In this document: one piece after another, positions 44,350 to 53,553 of the stretch
Numbering within the stretch: position 1 is the first letter of the stretch
Layout: the number at the start of each line of letters is the position of its first letter
Assembly (NCBI RefSeq): GCF_002245895.1
Contig: NZ_NPJZ01000002.1
Coordinates: forward strand, 62,001 to 126,000
DNA length: 64,000 nucleotides
From: Rhodococcus sp. OK302
Lineage (GTDB): Bacteria > Actinomycetota > Actinomycetes > Mycobacteriales > Mycobacteriaceae
Reading direction: 5' to 3'
Translations under genes and position numbers: made by a program
Notes under the pieces: model-generated
Told to the model about the DNA's origin: nothing
What the model saw: the letters and a program-made list of their open reading frames with translations, nothing else
Databases searched by the model: none

Positions 44350-44691
44350 CTAATCGAGTTCGGAAATCGCGACCAGTCCGCCGAGGTACTCAGCATCCGA
44401 ATACGCCTTGGCGAGAAGTACACCGAGTTCACCGAGCGCTTCATGGTCGCCGCCGTACGCAACAAACATCCCGGCTTCGGGATCGGTGTCGAATCGGCCT
44501 TCCAGATTCGGCGCATCGCGTCCGACCACTGCGTGAGCCACCGAAGCCCAGTCGTAACCTCCCCCGTCGAACCCTTCAACTTGCTCGAATACCGCTGCGA
44601 CTCTGCCGAAGTGCTGATCCGTGAGCATCAGTGACCATTTTCCCGGTGACGTCTCGAAAAGCTGCAGAGGTTCGATCGATGGCGATGTCAT
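44350..44691 (-). CDS. Imm51-like immunity protein
   Basis: A 113-residue protein with PLQLFETSPGKWSLMLTDQH, FDGGGYDWASVAHAVV, RFDTDPEAGMFVAYGGDHEA and LGELGVLLAKAYSDAEYL. The DWxSVA and RFDxxPExGMFVAYG stretches are what I know from Imm51-family immunity proteins. No toxin gene adjoins it; it may be an orphan protecting against neighbours' polymorphic toxins. Cytoplasmic. Confidence 0.72.
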   Translation of the reverse strand: MTSPSIEPLQLFETSPGKWSLMLTDQHFGRVAAVFEQVEGFDGGGYDWASVAHAVVGRDAPNLEGRFDTDPEAGMFVAYGGDHEALGELGVLLAKAYSDAEYLGGLVAISELD

Positions 44692-45741
44692 GCCTGCATT
44701 GAATCAGATCCGACCGACAGGTGCGGTTCTCACGGCCTACGGATTGAGTGAGTGCAACGGCGAAGGTGGTGAGTCGTTCTCGGGTACAGGTTCCGGGGCT
44801 GGGCGTGTAAATGCCCTGCGGGTAGTCGCTACTCAAATCTTCCACCGCCGAAATCTTCCACCGCCGACATTGCCCAATTGTGCCCATCCGATCCCGTATT
44901 CGAAGCCCACGGTCGAGTTGTAGGCACCGATCACCCACCAGCGGCCGAGATCGTCCTCGCGCACCCACCGGTGGCGCAAGAAAAATGCACGTTGCCAGCC
45001 ACTCTGACGTACCAGAGTTCAGCTGCGGTCATACCTTGGGGTAAAGCCTCCAAAAATATTGACTACCAACAAGTTAGACAATATTTAAGCTGTGTCGTAG
45101 GTGGCTCCGGCAGGGGCAATGACTGCCAGCTAGTCGGACCCTACGCGGTAAAACGTCACCCGAGAGACGCCGGCCGCCTTGGTGATCGTATGCCGATGAT
45201 GTCCACTGCCATCCGGAAATGTCGAAGGAATCAATCGAAGGTGACATCGAGACGTTACGGCCTCGGCAATGGAGAGCGACGCGTGCGCCAGGTCGACATC
45301 CGGGCTCGACATTCGAACCCGCTTCTGCGTCCCATATACAAAATAAGTGGCATTTGCGCACCTACAAAGGACGGCTTGTCTATGGATAACCAGGAAGATG
45401 CGGAAATCGAGCCGATAATCTATCCTGACAATCGAATCCAGCGGGGATCCGAAGATGCCTTTCCGCTGGTAATGGCGATGTGACGGCAGTTGCCGAAGGA
45501 AAAACCGTCACGTGGTGATGTTGGTCACAAATGGACACAACGGTCATGCAGCCACTAATGCGCAAACCTTAAATTGGATAGATATGCCGATCTTCCCCCC
45601 GAAATGGACAACCGTCCTGTAAACAATAGGGACGTCCGGTCTCGATGTTTCCGACTCATCGTGACCAGGCCAGCATCCCAACCTGACGCGGGGGCGTTCA
45701 GGACCCAATTGCACGATCGCCCGAATTGAATGGAGCACTAC
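44692..45741. other. Gene-free 1-kb stretch with decayed coding remnants
   Basis: A minus-strand scrap at 45142-45189 reads AAGVSRVTFYRV, the recognition helix of a TetR regulator without the rest. Around 44780-44830 a minus frame (YPQGIYTPSPGTCTRERLTT) also looks protein-derived. No intact gene was seen; the last 100 bases form the leader of the secreted protein gene. Confidence 0.45.
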
Positions 45742-46479
45742 ATGTCACGCCGCTCACTACGCCATGCTGTGGCGACCACCGCGTCCCTGGCCCTCATCGC
45801 CGCCGGCGTCACCGTTGGACTCGGAGCCTCGGTGGCACAGGCCGCACCCACATGCGCGACCAGCCAGTCGGTCACCTCCAAATGGGCCGGTTCCTTGAAC
45901 ACGCCCTACACCCTCAGTAAGGAGGTTGTCGGCGACGGCACCGCCGCCGCGGGCAACAACGTCACCTACGTCACCAAGGTGTCGGGTTCGGGAGCACTCG
46001 TCAACGAGATCACTGACTACCACCCGGCAGGGTTCCAGTTGGTGAAGGCTCGCCTGAGCGTCAAATGGATTGTCGGGGACCAGAAGTGGTCGGACGTCAC
46101 TACTACCGTTGTCCCCGGCAACGATAACTCCGTTACCGCAAAAGGCGGTGGGTGGACCACAATGGGCGGCGCCGTCATCGCCTTGGAAACCACCTACAAG
46201 ATCCCCGACAGCGCCGCCGTCGGCACCAAAATCGATAGCGGTGCCGGCACCAATATCGTGCTCGCGAATGGTTACTGGAAGATCAACCCGATGGGCGTAT
46301 GCGTCACCGTCCGTCCGCCGAACCCCGTCGAGGCCGGCTCCGGCAGCCTCGACGATATGGGCTTCGGCTCGGTGAACACGGGATCGGGCCAGGTGTTCGG
46401 CTCGATCACCGATCCGCAGGGTTCGCTCACTAACGTGGTCGGCGGAATCCTGGGCAATGTGCTCGGCAATCTGAGCTGA
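45742..46479 (+). CDS. Secreted DUF11-like protein
   Basis: A 245-residue protein. The signal peptide (AVATTASLALIAAGVTVGLG) is cut near AQAAP. The mature domain GNNVTYVTKVSGSGALVNEI then TDYHPAGFQLVKARLSV has the strand and proline pattern of DUF11-type beta-sandwich repeats in surface proteins. The C-terminus (SGSLDDMGFGSVNTGSGQVF) is Gly/Ser-rich like the GSLGS protein at 34450. The start at 45742 has GGAG seven bases upstream. A terminator follows. Confidence 0.8.
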   Translation: MSRRSLRHAVATTASLALIAAGVTVGLGASVAQAAPTCATSQSVTSKWAGSLNTPYTLSKEVVGDGTAAAGNNVTYVTKVSGSGALVNEITDYHPAGFQLVKARLSVKWIVGDQKWSDVTTTVVPGNDNSVTAKGGGWTTMGGAVIALETTYKIPDSAAVGTKIDSGAGTNIVLANGYWKINPMGVCVTVRPPNPVEAGSGSLDDMGFGSVNTGSGQVFGSITDPQGSLTNVVGGILGNVLGNLS

Positions 46480-46498
46480 CTCAGCTACGCGAAGAAAT

Positions 46499-46534
46499 GG
46501 GCAGAGCCACCAGCGCAGGCTGGTGGCTCTGCCC
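46499..46534 (+). terminator. Terminator of the DUF11-like gene
   Basis: A perfect 16-bp stem, GGGCAGAGCCACCAGC with its complement, four-base loop GCAG, 19 bases after the stop. Confidence 0.8.
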
Positions 46535-47386
46535 ATACTGGCCTTGCCCTCGACTAGTGGACACAGGTCAGGCGGCGATCGACGCCGCCGTACCGACCTG
46601 GGTAATGGATCTCCAACGCCACCGGACTGATCTGACCAGGCAGTGCCGCCGCCGGCGGCTGTCGGTCGCCAATCCACTCACCGTCAGTCACCGCGTCTCT
46701 GTCAACTTTCCGGAATACGACTGGGGATCAACACGATTCGGGAACGCCGGGGTGGATTCTGTTGGTGGGACACCGGGCCAGGTCAGGAGTTACATCGCAG
46801 GTGAACTGACTGCTCAGGCTGTGCGACCAGCTGTGTGTCAGCGACATGCCACCTACGCATGGCCTGCAAAAATGCCGTGCAGCGAAGTAAAGTGAATCGC
46901 ACCCCGCAGTTCTCGATGTTTGCGCGCGGCACCGAGGAAACGCTTCGGCGAATAGCAGATCGACGACGTCCTCGACAGCACGATCCACCCACTTACCATC
47001 GTGTCGCCACAACCTTGGTAGAGACCGGCTCCACCGGCGACACTGTGATCGACGAGGACCTCGCAGTGTTCCTGCCGGGCGCCTCACCGCACGCAGGGTC
47101 ACATAGCAGCGTTGACGCGAAATCACCAGCGCTGCAGTGGAATCCCTTCACCGACATCCCGAAATCAGCCAGCCTCACCAATTGATCATCAATCCGGGCA
47201 CAGTCCTCCAAAACGGCACGGTCGTCGCAACCTCTCATTCGACAGTGTTCCGACGACCGCGTGAACCCACACCCCAAGTAGGGCGGCACCCTCCTCAATA
47301 ACAAACGGTTCGTTCGATATGCTCGGTAAACTATCGACGGTCACTCGATCGCGTGACTGCCCAGGAGAGCAAGAGACACCGGCGAC
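46535..47386. other. Gene-free stretch with decayed minus-strand coding
   Basis: Minus-strand frames near 46940-47010 (LWRHDGKWVDRAVEDVVDLL) and 47100-47250 (DDQLVRLADFGMSVKGFHC) look like protein remnants without starts. TGAATCGCACC at about 46892 matches the first 11 bases of the IS3 end at 23491, possibly an old element end. TCGATA/TATCGA half-sites at 47314-47319 and 47332-47337 lie upstream of the butyrolactone gene. Confidence 0.4.
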
Positions 47387-48325
47387 ATGACTGCAACGCT
47401 TGATCACTCAACAGACCGAACACCGATTCTGGGGTTCGAGTCGACCGTGCCCCGAAGGCTGGTTCATCGACGATCCGTCGCGGAAGTATTTGTCACAGAA
47501 TGCATTTCGACAGAAATCCCGGACACATTCGTCTTGGGTGCGCAATGGCCACGGGCGCACACGTTCTACGAGTCAGTAGCCGGTCGACACGACACGATGC
47601 TGCTCGCCGAGACCCTTCGACAATCGGCGATCTACCTTGCACACACACGCTACCGGGTGCCCCTGACATCCCGTTTTGTGATGCAGCGGATTCACGTGAA
47701 GGCACGATCCGACCTTCGACAGATCGGAATGTATCCGTCCGACGTACGGATCGATGCCGCAGTGTCCGGAATCCTGCGATCAGACTCCGCTCTGAAGCAG
47801 TTCACGATCAATCTTCGATTCGTCATCGACGGGAAGGTCGTCGGCACCGGCCTCGGAATCGCGAACGTGATGACGCCGGAGACCTATGATCGACTTCGGT
47901 GGACATCGAGACAAGCTGACGGCGTTGGTCCGGCGATCTGCAAGGAACCCGTCGAGCCGCACACCGTGGGAAGATCGAGATCCGCCGACGTCGTTCTGAG
48001 CAATCACCCACGAAAAGGTGTGTGGCAATTGCGCACTGACACAACCCATCCCATACTCTTCGATCATCCGTGTGACCATGTCCCGGGAATGTCGGTCCTC
48101 GAGGCGGTCCGCCAAGGCGCGCATGCCGCCACAGGCAATGTCGAGGCGGCTGTCGACGAACTCGATGTCACCTTCTCCAAATTTGTCGAACTCGATGAGC
48201 ACACACTCGTGATCGTGGTGTTGGACCGGGACGGTCACCACAGTGCCGTGGTCACCTTGGAACAAGAAGGAACAAAGGTCGCGGTGGGGTCGGTGCGCTT
48301 GTCCCGACCCCACCGCACCCCGTGA
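47387..48325 (+). CDS. gblA: AfsA/ScbA-family butyrolactone biosynthesis protein (GblA-like)
   Basis: A 312-residue protein with two AfsA hotdog repeats. The first has VHRRSVAEVFVTECISTEIP, LGAQWPRAHTFYESVAGRHD and MLLAETLRQSAIYLAHTRYR; the second has VWQLRTDTTHPILFDHPCDH and VPGMSVLEAVRQGAHAA. The (Q/H)WPRAH and ETLRQ motifs are characteristic. AfsA-type enzymes condense a beta-ketoacyl chain with a glycerol-derived C3 unit to start gamma-butyrolactone synthesis. It converges on the receptor gene, as in the described Rhodococcus gbl locus. Confidence 0.88.
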   Translation: MTATLDHSTDRTPILGFESTVPRRLVHRRSVAEVFVTECISTEIPDTFVLGAQWPRAHTFYESVAGRHDTMLLAETLRQSAIYLAHTRYRVPLTSRFVMQRIHVKARSDLRQIGMYPSDVRIDAAVSGILRSDSALKQFTINLRFVIDGKVVGTGLGIANVMTPETYDRLRWTSRQADGVGPAICKEPVEPHTVGRSRSADVVLSNHPRKGVWQLRTDTTHPILFDHPCDHVPGMSVLEAVRQGAHAATGNVEAAVDELDVTFSKFVELDEHTLVIVVLDRDGHHSAVVTLEQEGTKVAVGSVRLSRPHRTP

Positions 48326-48347
48326 ACCGCGACAACGAATGATCCGA

Positions 48348-48989
48348 CTACGACGCGTAGGGAAGCAAACGCGCCCGACAGATATCGCCGATCCGACCAC
48401 CGCGGGCGGCCGGCATGATGCTCGGCAACAAGAATCCCCAGAATACGTCGATCTGCTCTTCGAGATCCGCACGACCCGACAACACATTCGAGACCATCTG
48501 GATACCGGTGAAGGACGCGATGACCGTTCTTGCGAGACTTGAAGGTGAAACAGTCCCCACGATGTCCCCCTCGCGCTGTGCGTGCTGGATCAGGACCCGA
48601 CATCCCTCGATCCAGTCCACGTACGGATCAGCCGGACCGTTGACCGCACTGAGTTCGAGAGTCAGCCGAATCCCCGCCCCGACAACAGGATCCTCGATCA
48701 TCTGCCGGGCCATCTCATGACACAACATGACGATCTGCTCGATGGCCGAGTTCTCGAGACAGGCCACAGTCTCGATTGCGGCAATCGATATTCGGTGCTG
48801 CTGCTCGATGATCGCTTGTGCCAGCTCTTCTTTCGACTGAAAATGAAAGTAGATCGCGCCCTTCGACACCTGACTATGGTCCATGATCTCGGCAAGACTG
48901 GCCCCCTCGAATCCCGACTTCCCGAAGGCCTGCGCAGCACTCAAGACGATCTGCTCCCGCGTTGCTACCGCGCGCGCTTGCCTCACCAC
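48348..48989 (-). CDS. gblR: TetR-family gamma-butyrolactone receptor (GblR/ScbR-like)
   Basis: A 213-residue repressor. The N-terminus VRQARAVATREQIVLSAAQA and HTH SLAEIMDHSQVSKGAIYFHF are of the ArpA/ScbR type; the ligand domain (about 60-205) includes DWIEGCRVLIQHAQREGDI. Receptors of this group repress their own and the AfsA-type gene and release DNA on binding the signal. It is divergent from the epimerase gene with a 43-base gap, so one operator could control both. Confidence 0.88.
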   Translation of the reverse strand: MVRQARAVATREQIVLSAAQAFGKSGFEGASLAEIMDHSQVSKGAIYFHFQSKEELAQAIIEQQHRISIAAIETVACLENSAIEQIVMLCHEMARQMIEDPVVGAGIRLTLELSAVNGPADPYVDWIEGCRVLIQHAQREGDIVGTVSPSSLARTVIASFTGIQMVSNVLSGRADLEEQIDVFWGFLLPSIMPAARGGRIGDICRARLLPYAS

Positions 48990-49032
48990 ACGACCTCACC
49001 CCTTCATCGCTGCATCACCCCTGAGAAAAGCT

Positions 49033-50001
49033 ATGCCGCATAGTCATACCGAGCTGCTTCCTGCACGAACGTTACCAGCGGCGCGCCACTTCCTCGATTC
49101 ACGCCGTCCGCTTAGAGATCGGCACGTCGCGGTCGTCGGGGCTAGCGGGTACGTCGGATCTGCCGTGCTCGAGCATCTCACGACACTCGGTGTGCCGTGC
49201 ACCGCCGTAGTCAGACGTCCCGGCGCGCTCACTCCTACGACGGCACGCGTCGCTTGCGCCGATCTCGACGATCCGACAAGTCTGCAACGAGCCCTCGGCC
49301 GCGCGGACACCGTCATTCACACCGCCTCGTACATCGGCCCCGACCCTAGCGTGTGCGATCGGACGAACAGAGTCGGTACCGAGCGTGTGATCGACGCCGC
49401 GACCGCCGTGGGTGTGCGAAATATCCTGTATATCAGCACCATTGGCGTATACGGACTCGGTCCGCACACCCGCGCCGGTGAAAGCGATCTCATTCCCTCG
49501 CCCGTCACCGCCGCCAGCACGACCAAGTTGGCAGCCGAGAAAGCCATCCGAGAATACGGAGGCACAGTCCTTCGGCCAGGTTTCGTCTACGGAGGTACGA
49601 GCTCCCCATTTCTGATGGGGCTCGCTGACATCACCACACGCCTGGGTTCCTGGGTCGACAACGGCGCAGCGCGGGCATCGGTGATCGCGATCGGAGACCT
49701 CGCCACCGCGATCGTCGCTGTCGCACTACGCGACGAACCCCCGTCCGGCGAGATCTTCCACGCCTGTCACCCGGACCCGGTGACAGTACGCGAGCTCGTA
49801 TCCCTTCTGGCGCAACGTGGGCTGACAACCGTCCCCGAGAACAACCTTGCATTCGATGCTGCGATCACGCTCACCGGCGAGCGTGGGCTCCCCCCACGTA
49901 TCGTCGACCTCGTCGGACACGACCACTGGTACGACCCCACCCGGCTCTGGTCGTTGACCGGTCTCGACCCGACCCGACTGCACCGGACACGAACGATGTA
50001 A
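49033..50001 (+). CDS. gblE: NAD-dependent epimerase/reductase of the butyrolactone locus (GblE-like)
   Basis: A 322-residue short-chain (extended) enzyme. The Rossmann motif VAVVGASGYVGSAVLEHLTT binds NAD(P), YISTIGVYGLG carries the Ser/Tyr region, TKLAAEKAIREYGG replaces the usual YxxxK with a degenerate TKxxxEK, and VLRPGFVYGG is the substrate-loop strand. Similar genes lie in gbl loci and probably reduce or epimerise the lactone precursor. The normal catalytic Tyr of YxxxK seems absent, so chemistry is uncertain. Confidence 0.82.
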   Translation: MPHSHTELLPARTLPAARHFLDSRRPLRDRHVAVVGASGYVGSAVLEHLTTLGVPCTAVVRRPGALTPTTARVACADLDDPTSLQRALGRADTVIHTASYIGPDPSVCDRTNRVGTERVIDAATAVGVRNILYISTIGVYGLGPHTRAGESDLIPSPVTAASTTKLAAEKAIREYGGTVLRPGFVYGGTSSPFLMGLADITTRLGSWVDNGAARASVIAIGDLATAIVAVALRDEPPSGEIFHACHPDPVTVRELVSLLAQRGLTTVPENNLAFDAAITLTGERGLPPRIVDLVGHDHWYDPTRLWSLTGLDPTRLHRTRTM

Positions 50002-50292
50002 CCAACGAATCAGACGCACCCAGGGGCGGCAACGCATTACCTCTCCGCTACGCGGACTCCATGCCCAGAATCCCACCGCCGCGACGGCCGAGGAAGATGT
50101 TCACCTTCGGTTTTCGATGTTTCTGTGAGCATCGGCACCGGATCTCTGGAGGAGCTAAACCGATCCTTGTGACGAGCCACTCCGCGTCAAAAGAACCAAC
50201 ATCGGATCCCGGTCACCAATCATGCCTACTTCGGATGGGCCAGAATCGGACGGCTCACGCACCTGCAGTACCGCACACGGTACAACTGGCCA

Positions 50293-50739
50293 ATGAGAAC
50301 CTTCGCCACCCAGCACCAACGGCTGATCCTGCCGATCCTCCTCACCGCCGTACTCGTGGTCGCCGGGACCCTGTGGTGGACCAAGACAATCGCCTTCACC
50401 AGGACCGCACTGGTCACGTTCAGCGTGACATCATCTCAGGCGTCAGACGGGGCCTATCACGCAGAGCAGATCAGCATCTCCCCTACCGATCTGTCCGAGA
50501 CCGCTGAACGGGTCGCGCACACCCGCGGCGGTACCGCAGCCGACTACCAGCCCGACCTGACGATCACCCCGGCAGCAGAGGTCGCCGGAATGTCGGTTAC
50601 AGCGCGCGGCCGAACACCTGGCGCCGCACAGTCATTGGCCAACGACGGCGCCGAAGCACTCCGCTCGTATCTCGTTCAGTCCCGCAACGCCACCTCGACG
50701 TCCACCATCGCATTCACTGTCATTACTCCCGGCACGTGA
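50293..50739 (+). CDS. Single-pass membrane-anchored protein, 148 aa
   Basis: One N-terminal helix (RLILPILLTAVLVVAGTLWW) followed by an extracytoplasmic strand-rich domain with ALVTFSVTSSQASDGAYHAE and a helix GAAQSLANDGAEALRSYLVQ. The layout resembles the N-terminal part of Wzz/chain-length type proteins (one helix, then a VTSxQ sandwich), but there is no second helix. Function unknown. Confidence 0.6.
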   Translation: MRTFATQHQRLILPILLTAVLVVAGTLWWTKTIAFTRTALVTFSVTSSQASDGAYHAEQISISPTDLSETAERVAHTRGGTAADYQPDLTITPAAEVAGMSVTARGRTPGAAQSLANDGAEALRSYLVQSRNATSTSTIAFTVITPGT

Positions 50740-50859
50740 TCCCAAACCCCAATGGAATTCAGCATCGGGCAAATGACCGAATCCCATTGCCTGAGAAGGA
50801 ACCACCTATCCCAAGTGAAGTGATCCACGCGAACTGGACCAGCGCTTCCGTGGAGTGAA

Positions 50860-52039
50860 TCAGATCATCGAGCGGTGGATGCCCTGCGGCTCGCCACCGA
50901 GCTGCGAGAGCGTCGACGCGTGGAAGATCGATCCGGGCACGTGGATGGCGTGAGCCAGGCCGGCGTGCGCGTCACGCCAGAAGCGCTGCATCGGGGTATT
51001 GAGCTGCAATGCGCCGCCGCCGGAGCGAGCGAAGATCTCATCCACGGCGCGCACTGCACGCCACGCGGCAGCCGTCTGGGTGCGTCGACCGATGGCGCGG
51101 AGCTCGAAGGAGACTTCCTGACCCTTCTCGGTCATGTCCCAGAAGCGGTCGACCGTTTCCAGGATCGCTGCACGCGAAGCGGCGATCTCGGCAGCAGCCT
51201 CACCGATGGCGAAGAGTACGTACGGATCTTCCTTGATCGGAACACCGCTGACCGTCACGCGCTCACGCTGCGCAGCCATGTTGCAGGCCAATGCGCCTTC
51301 GGCGATACCGATCAGCGAGGAGGTGATACCGAGCGGGAAGATGCAGGAGAACGGGAACTTGTACAGGGTCTCCGTGCGACCGGCTTCCTTCCAGGCCGTG
51401 CCGTCGTACACCTTGCCGGCGTCGATGGTGCGGTAGGTGGGAAGGAAAGCGTCCTTGACGATGAGGTCCTTGGAGCCGGTTCCACGCAGGCCGACGACGT
51501 TCCAGCTGTCCTGGTCGATCTCGTAGTCGCTGCGCGGGAGAAGCACGTGCAGGTGCTTCGGCGGCATGACGGGCTTGCCGTTTTCGTCGCCGACCACGGC
51601 GCCGATCATGATCCAGTTGCAGTGATCCGTTCCCGAAGAGAAGGACCAGCGGCCGTTGAGGATGTAGCCGCCGTCGACGGGCTTCGCGACGCCCATCGGT
51701 GCGTACGGGGAAGCCATCCAGGTGTCAGGGTTTTCGCCCCAAACCTCTTCCTGTGCCTTCTTGTCGAAGAAGGCAAGCTCCCACGGGTGGACGCCGACGA
51801 TGCCGCTGACCCAGCCGGTTGCACCGTCCATCGCACCGATAGCCATTGCCGTCTCGGCAAACTCGCGGGGGGTGAGCTTCGAGCCCACCGAATTCCTTGG
51901 GCTGGAACATGCGGATGACGCCGGAATCGCGAAGGCGCTTCGCGTTGCCGTCCGTCAGCTGCATGAGCTTGTCGCCCTCGACGCCGCCTGCGCGGATCTC
52001 GTCGGCGAACTGAACAATATTGTCTAGAACCTGTCCCAT
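50860..52039 (-). pseudogene. HsaA-like flavin-dependent monooxygenase, frameshifted at a C6 tract
   Basis: Reads as one protein of about 392 residues of the acyl-CoA dehydrogenase-like monooxygenase group (HsaA type). The N-terminus GQVLDNIVQFADEIRAGGVE and RMFQPKEFGGLEAHP is in one frame; REFAETAMAIGAMDGATGWV, YILNGRWSFSSGTDHCNW and RFWRDAHAGLAHAIHVPG are in the next. The switch is at a run of six G (51867-51872) where five would restore the frame. HsaA-type oxygenases hydroxylate a phenolic steroid intermediate. A KstR box 44 bases upstream supports a steroid link. Pseudogene or sequencing error. Confidence 0.82.
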
Positions 52040-52082
52040 AATTTCCCGCCTCCACTGATAGCCACAACGCTAATCCACAAAG

Positions 52083-52096
52083 TAGAACATGTTCTA
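52083..52096. promoter_or_regulatory. KstR-type operator
   Basis: TAGAACATGTTCTA is a perfect palindrome and fits TnnAACnnGTTnnA, the published KstR motif for cholesterol genes of mycobacteria and rhodococci. It lies 44 bases upstream of the HsaA-like gene start. Confidence 0.75.
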
Positions 52097-52552
52097 GAAA
52101 TTAGGGAAGTAGAACGGCCCCACAAGTTTTCCCTATGCATTCACCCACCTCTGCGGAGAGGCGACGACCGTGTGACCCGTCTGGAGCCGGCGACAGTTGC
52201 AGATGCGTCGACGGCCATCGGTCTCTACTGCCCGGCCCATGGACGAGTCGCTTGCCCTCGCAGACTGCCGGTGACGTTCACACGTAAAGTTCAGCCGATC
52301 CAACTCCAGTGCGGCCAGTCGCTGTAGTGATTTACCGCGACACCCTAGTGATTGCTCCCTATCGGAGTTTTATCCGAACGTGCTCTAATTGGCCGGTGAA
52401 CACATTCGCGCAGCTCTGGTGGCCGCTCTACCCGCGGCCCTGAACTGTGCACTTTCCGGCCGCCTCACGCGCGGCCGATGATCCTCACCTGTACGACAGG
52501 CATCCATCCCGGTTGACGCAATGAGGTGGCCTCATACCGAGAGGACCACCCC
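52097..52552. other. Intergenic region, nothing recognised
   Basis: Shared leader between the divergent HsaA-like and methyltransferase genes. CCGCGGCC and GCGCGGCCG near 52430-52475 are GC-rich and could pair. No gene, repeat or further operator was seen. Confidence 0.4.
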
Positions 52553-53278
52553 ATGACCTTCGACAACGACCCACAGATCAACGGGATCGGCGACATGCTG
52601 ATCAGTTCCCGCTCACTCGACGAATACCGGGCGATGTTCACCCTCACCGACAACGACCTGTCTCGCCGGATCCTCGACTGCCCCGGCGGCGGCGCCGGGT
52701 TCACCAGCGAAGTAAACCGCCTCGGCGGCGATGTAACCGCCTGCGACGTAGCCTATTTCGACAACAGTGCGGACGACCTTGCCGCCATTGCGACATCCGA
52801 AACGGATCGAGGGAACCGCTACGTCCGCGCGCACGCGGAACAGTATGCGTGGACATACTTCACCGATCCCGACGAACACCAGCGCAGCAGGCACGACGCC
52901 GCCCAACAGTTCGCAGCTCACCGTCGCCGACACCCCGAACGCTACGTCCCCGGACGATTGCCTGTGTTGCCGTTCACTGACGGCAGCTTCGATCTGGCAC
53001 TCAGCTCCCACCTGCTGTTCAGTTACACCGAGCGCCTCGACCACACCTTCCATCTCGACGCGATTACCGAACTGATGCGCGTCACCTCCGGAGAGCTACG
53101 CATCTTTCCTCTCGTCGCTGTGGGATCGTCGGCGCCCTACCCGCGACTCGCCGAACTGCTCGCCGACCTACACGCCCGCAATATCGTCGGCCGCGCAGTG
53201 AAAGTCGACTACGAATTCCAACGAGGCGCCGACCACATGCTGGTGTGCCGCCACGCACCATCCACGGCGCCGTCGTGA
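52553..53278 (+). CDS. SAM-dependent methyltransferase-like protein
   Basis: A 241-residue protein with a class I Rossmann start: RRILDCPGGGAGFTSEVNRL (motif I with GGGAG), VTACDVAYFD (motif II acidic) and LPFTDGSFDLALSSHLLFSY (post-motif). The insert between (about 80-140) is charged. The start at 52553 follows GAGAGG. The target is unknown; the family includes many small-molecule methyltransferases. No operon partner. Confidence 0.78.
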   Translation: MTFDNDPQINGIGDMLISSRSLDEYRAMFTLTDNDLSRRILDCPGGGAGFTSEVNRLGGDVTACDVAYFDNSADDLAAIATSETDRGNRYVRAHAEQYAWTYFTDPDEHQRSRHDAAQQFAAHRRRHPERYVPGRLPVLPFTDGSFDLALSSHLLFSYTERLDHTFHLDAITELMRVTSGELRIFPLVAVGSSAPYPRLAELLADLHARNIVGRAVKVDYEFQRGADHMLVCRHAPSTAPS

Positions 53279-53553
53279 CCCATAGCGGCTGACAAGCGCC
53301 CCCTACGTGTCGCGTATTCGTCTCGAACTATTCGTGGCCGAATACACCACGGGCGGCATCACAAGCGGCGGCCGACATGAGAGAGGCCGACATGGTGGAG
53401 TTTTCGTCGCGGAATCGATTGTTCTGCAACAAATTTCAGATTCTACATCGATCTCGGGGAGGTGCAGCGAAACAGCCGGTGCACCCCTGACCGCACTCGC
53501 CCACTGATGAGTCCGCAACTAACAGACACGCACCAGCCACTCCGACAGTGCGG

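Noticed and set aside
50875..51918. 347-codon plus-strand frame
   Set aside because: Complement of the HsaA-like gene; composition is not protein-like and it has no start context.
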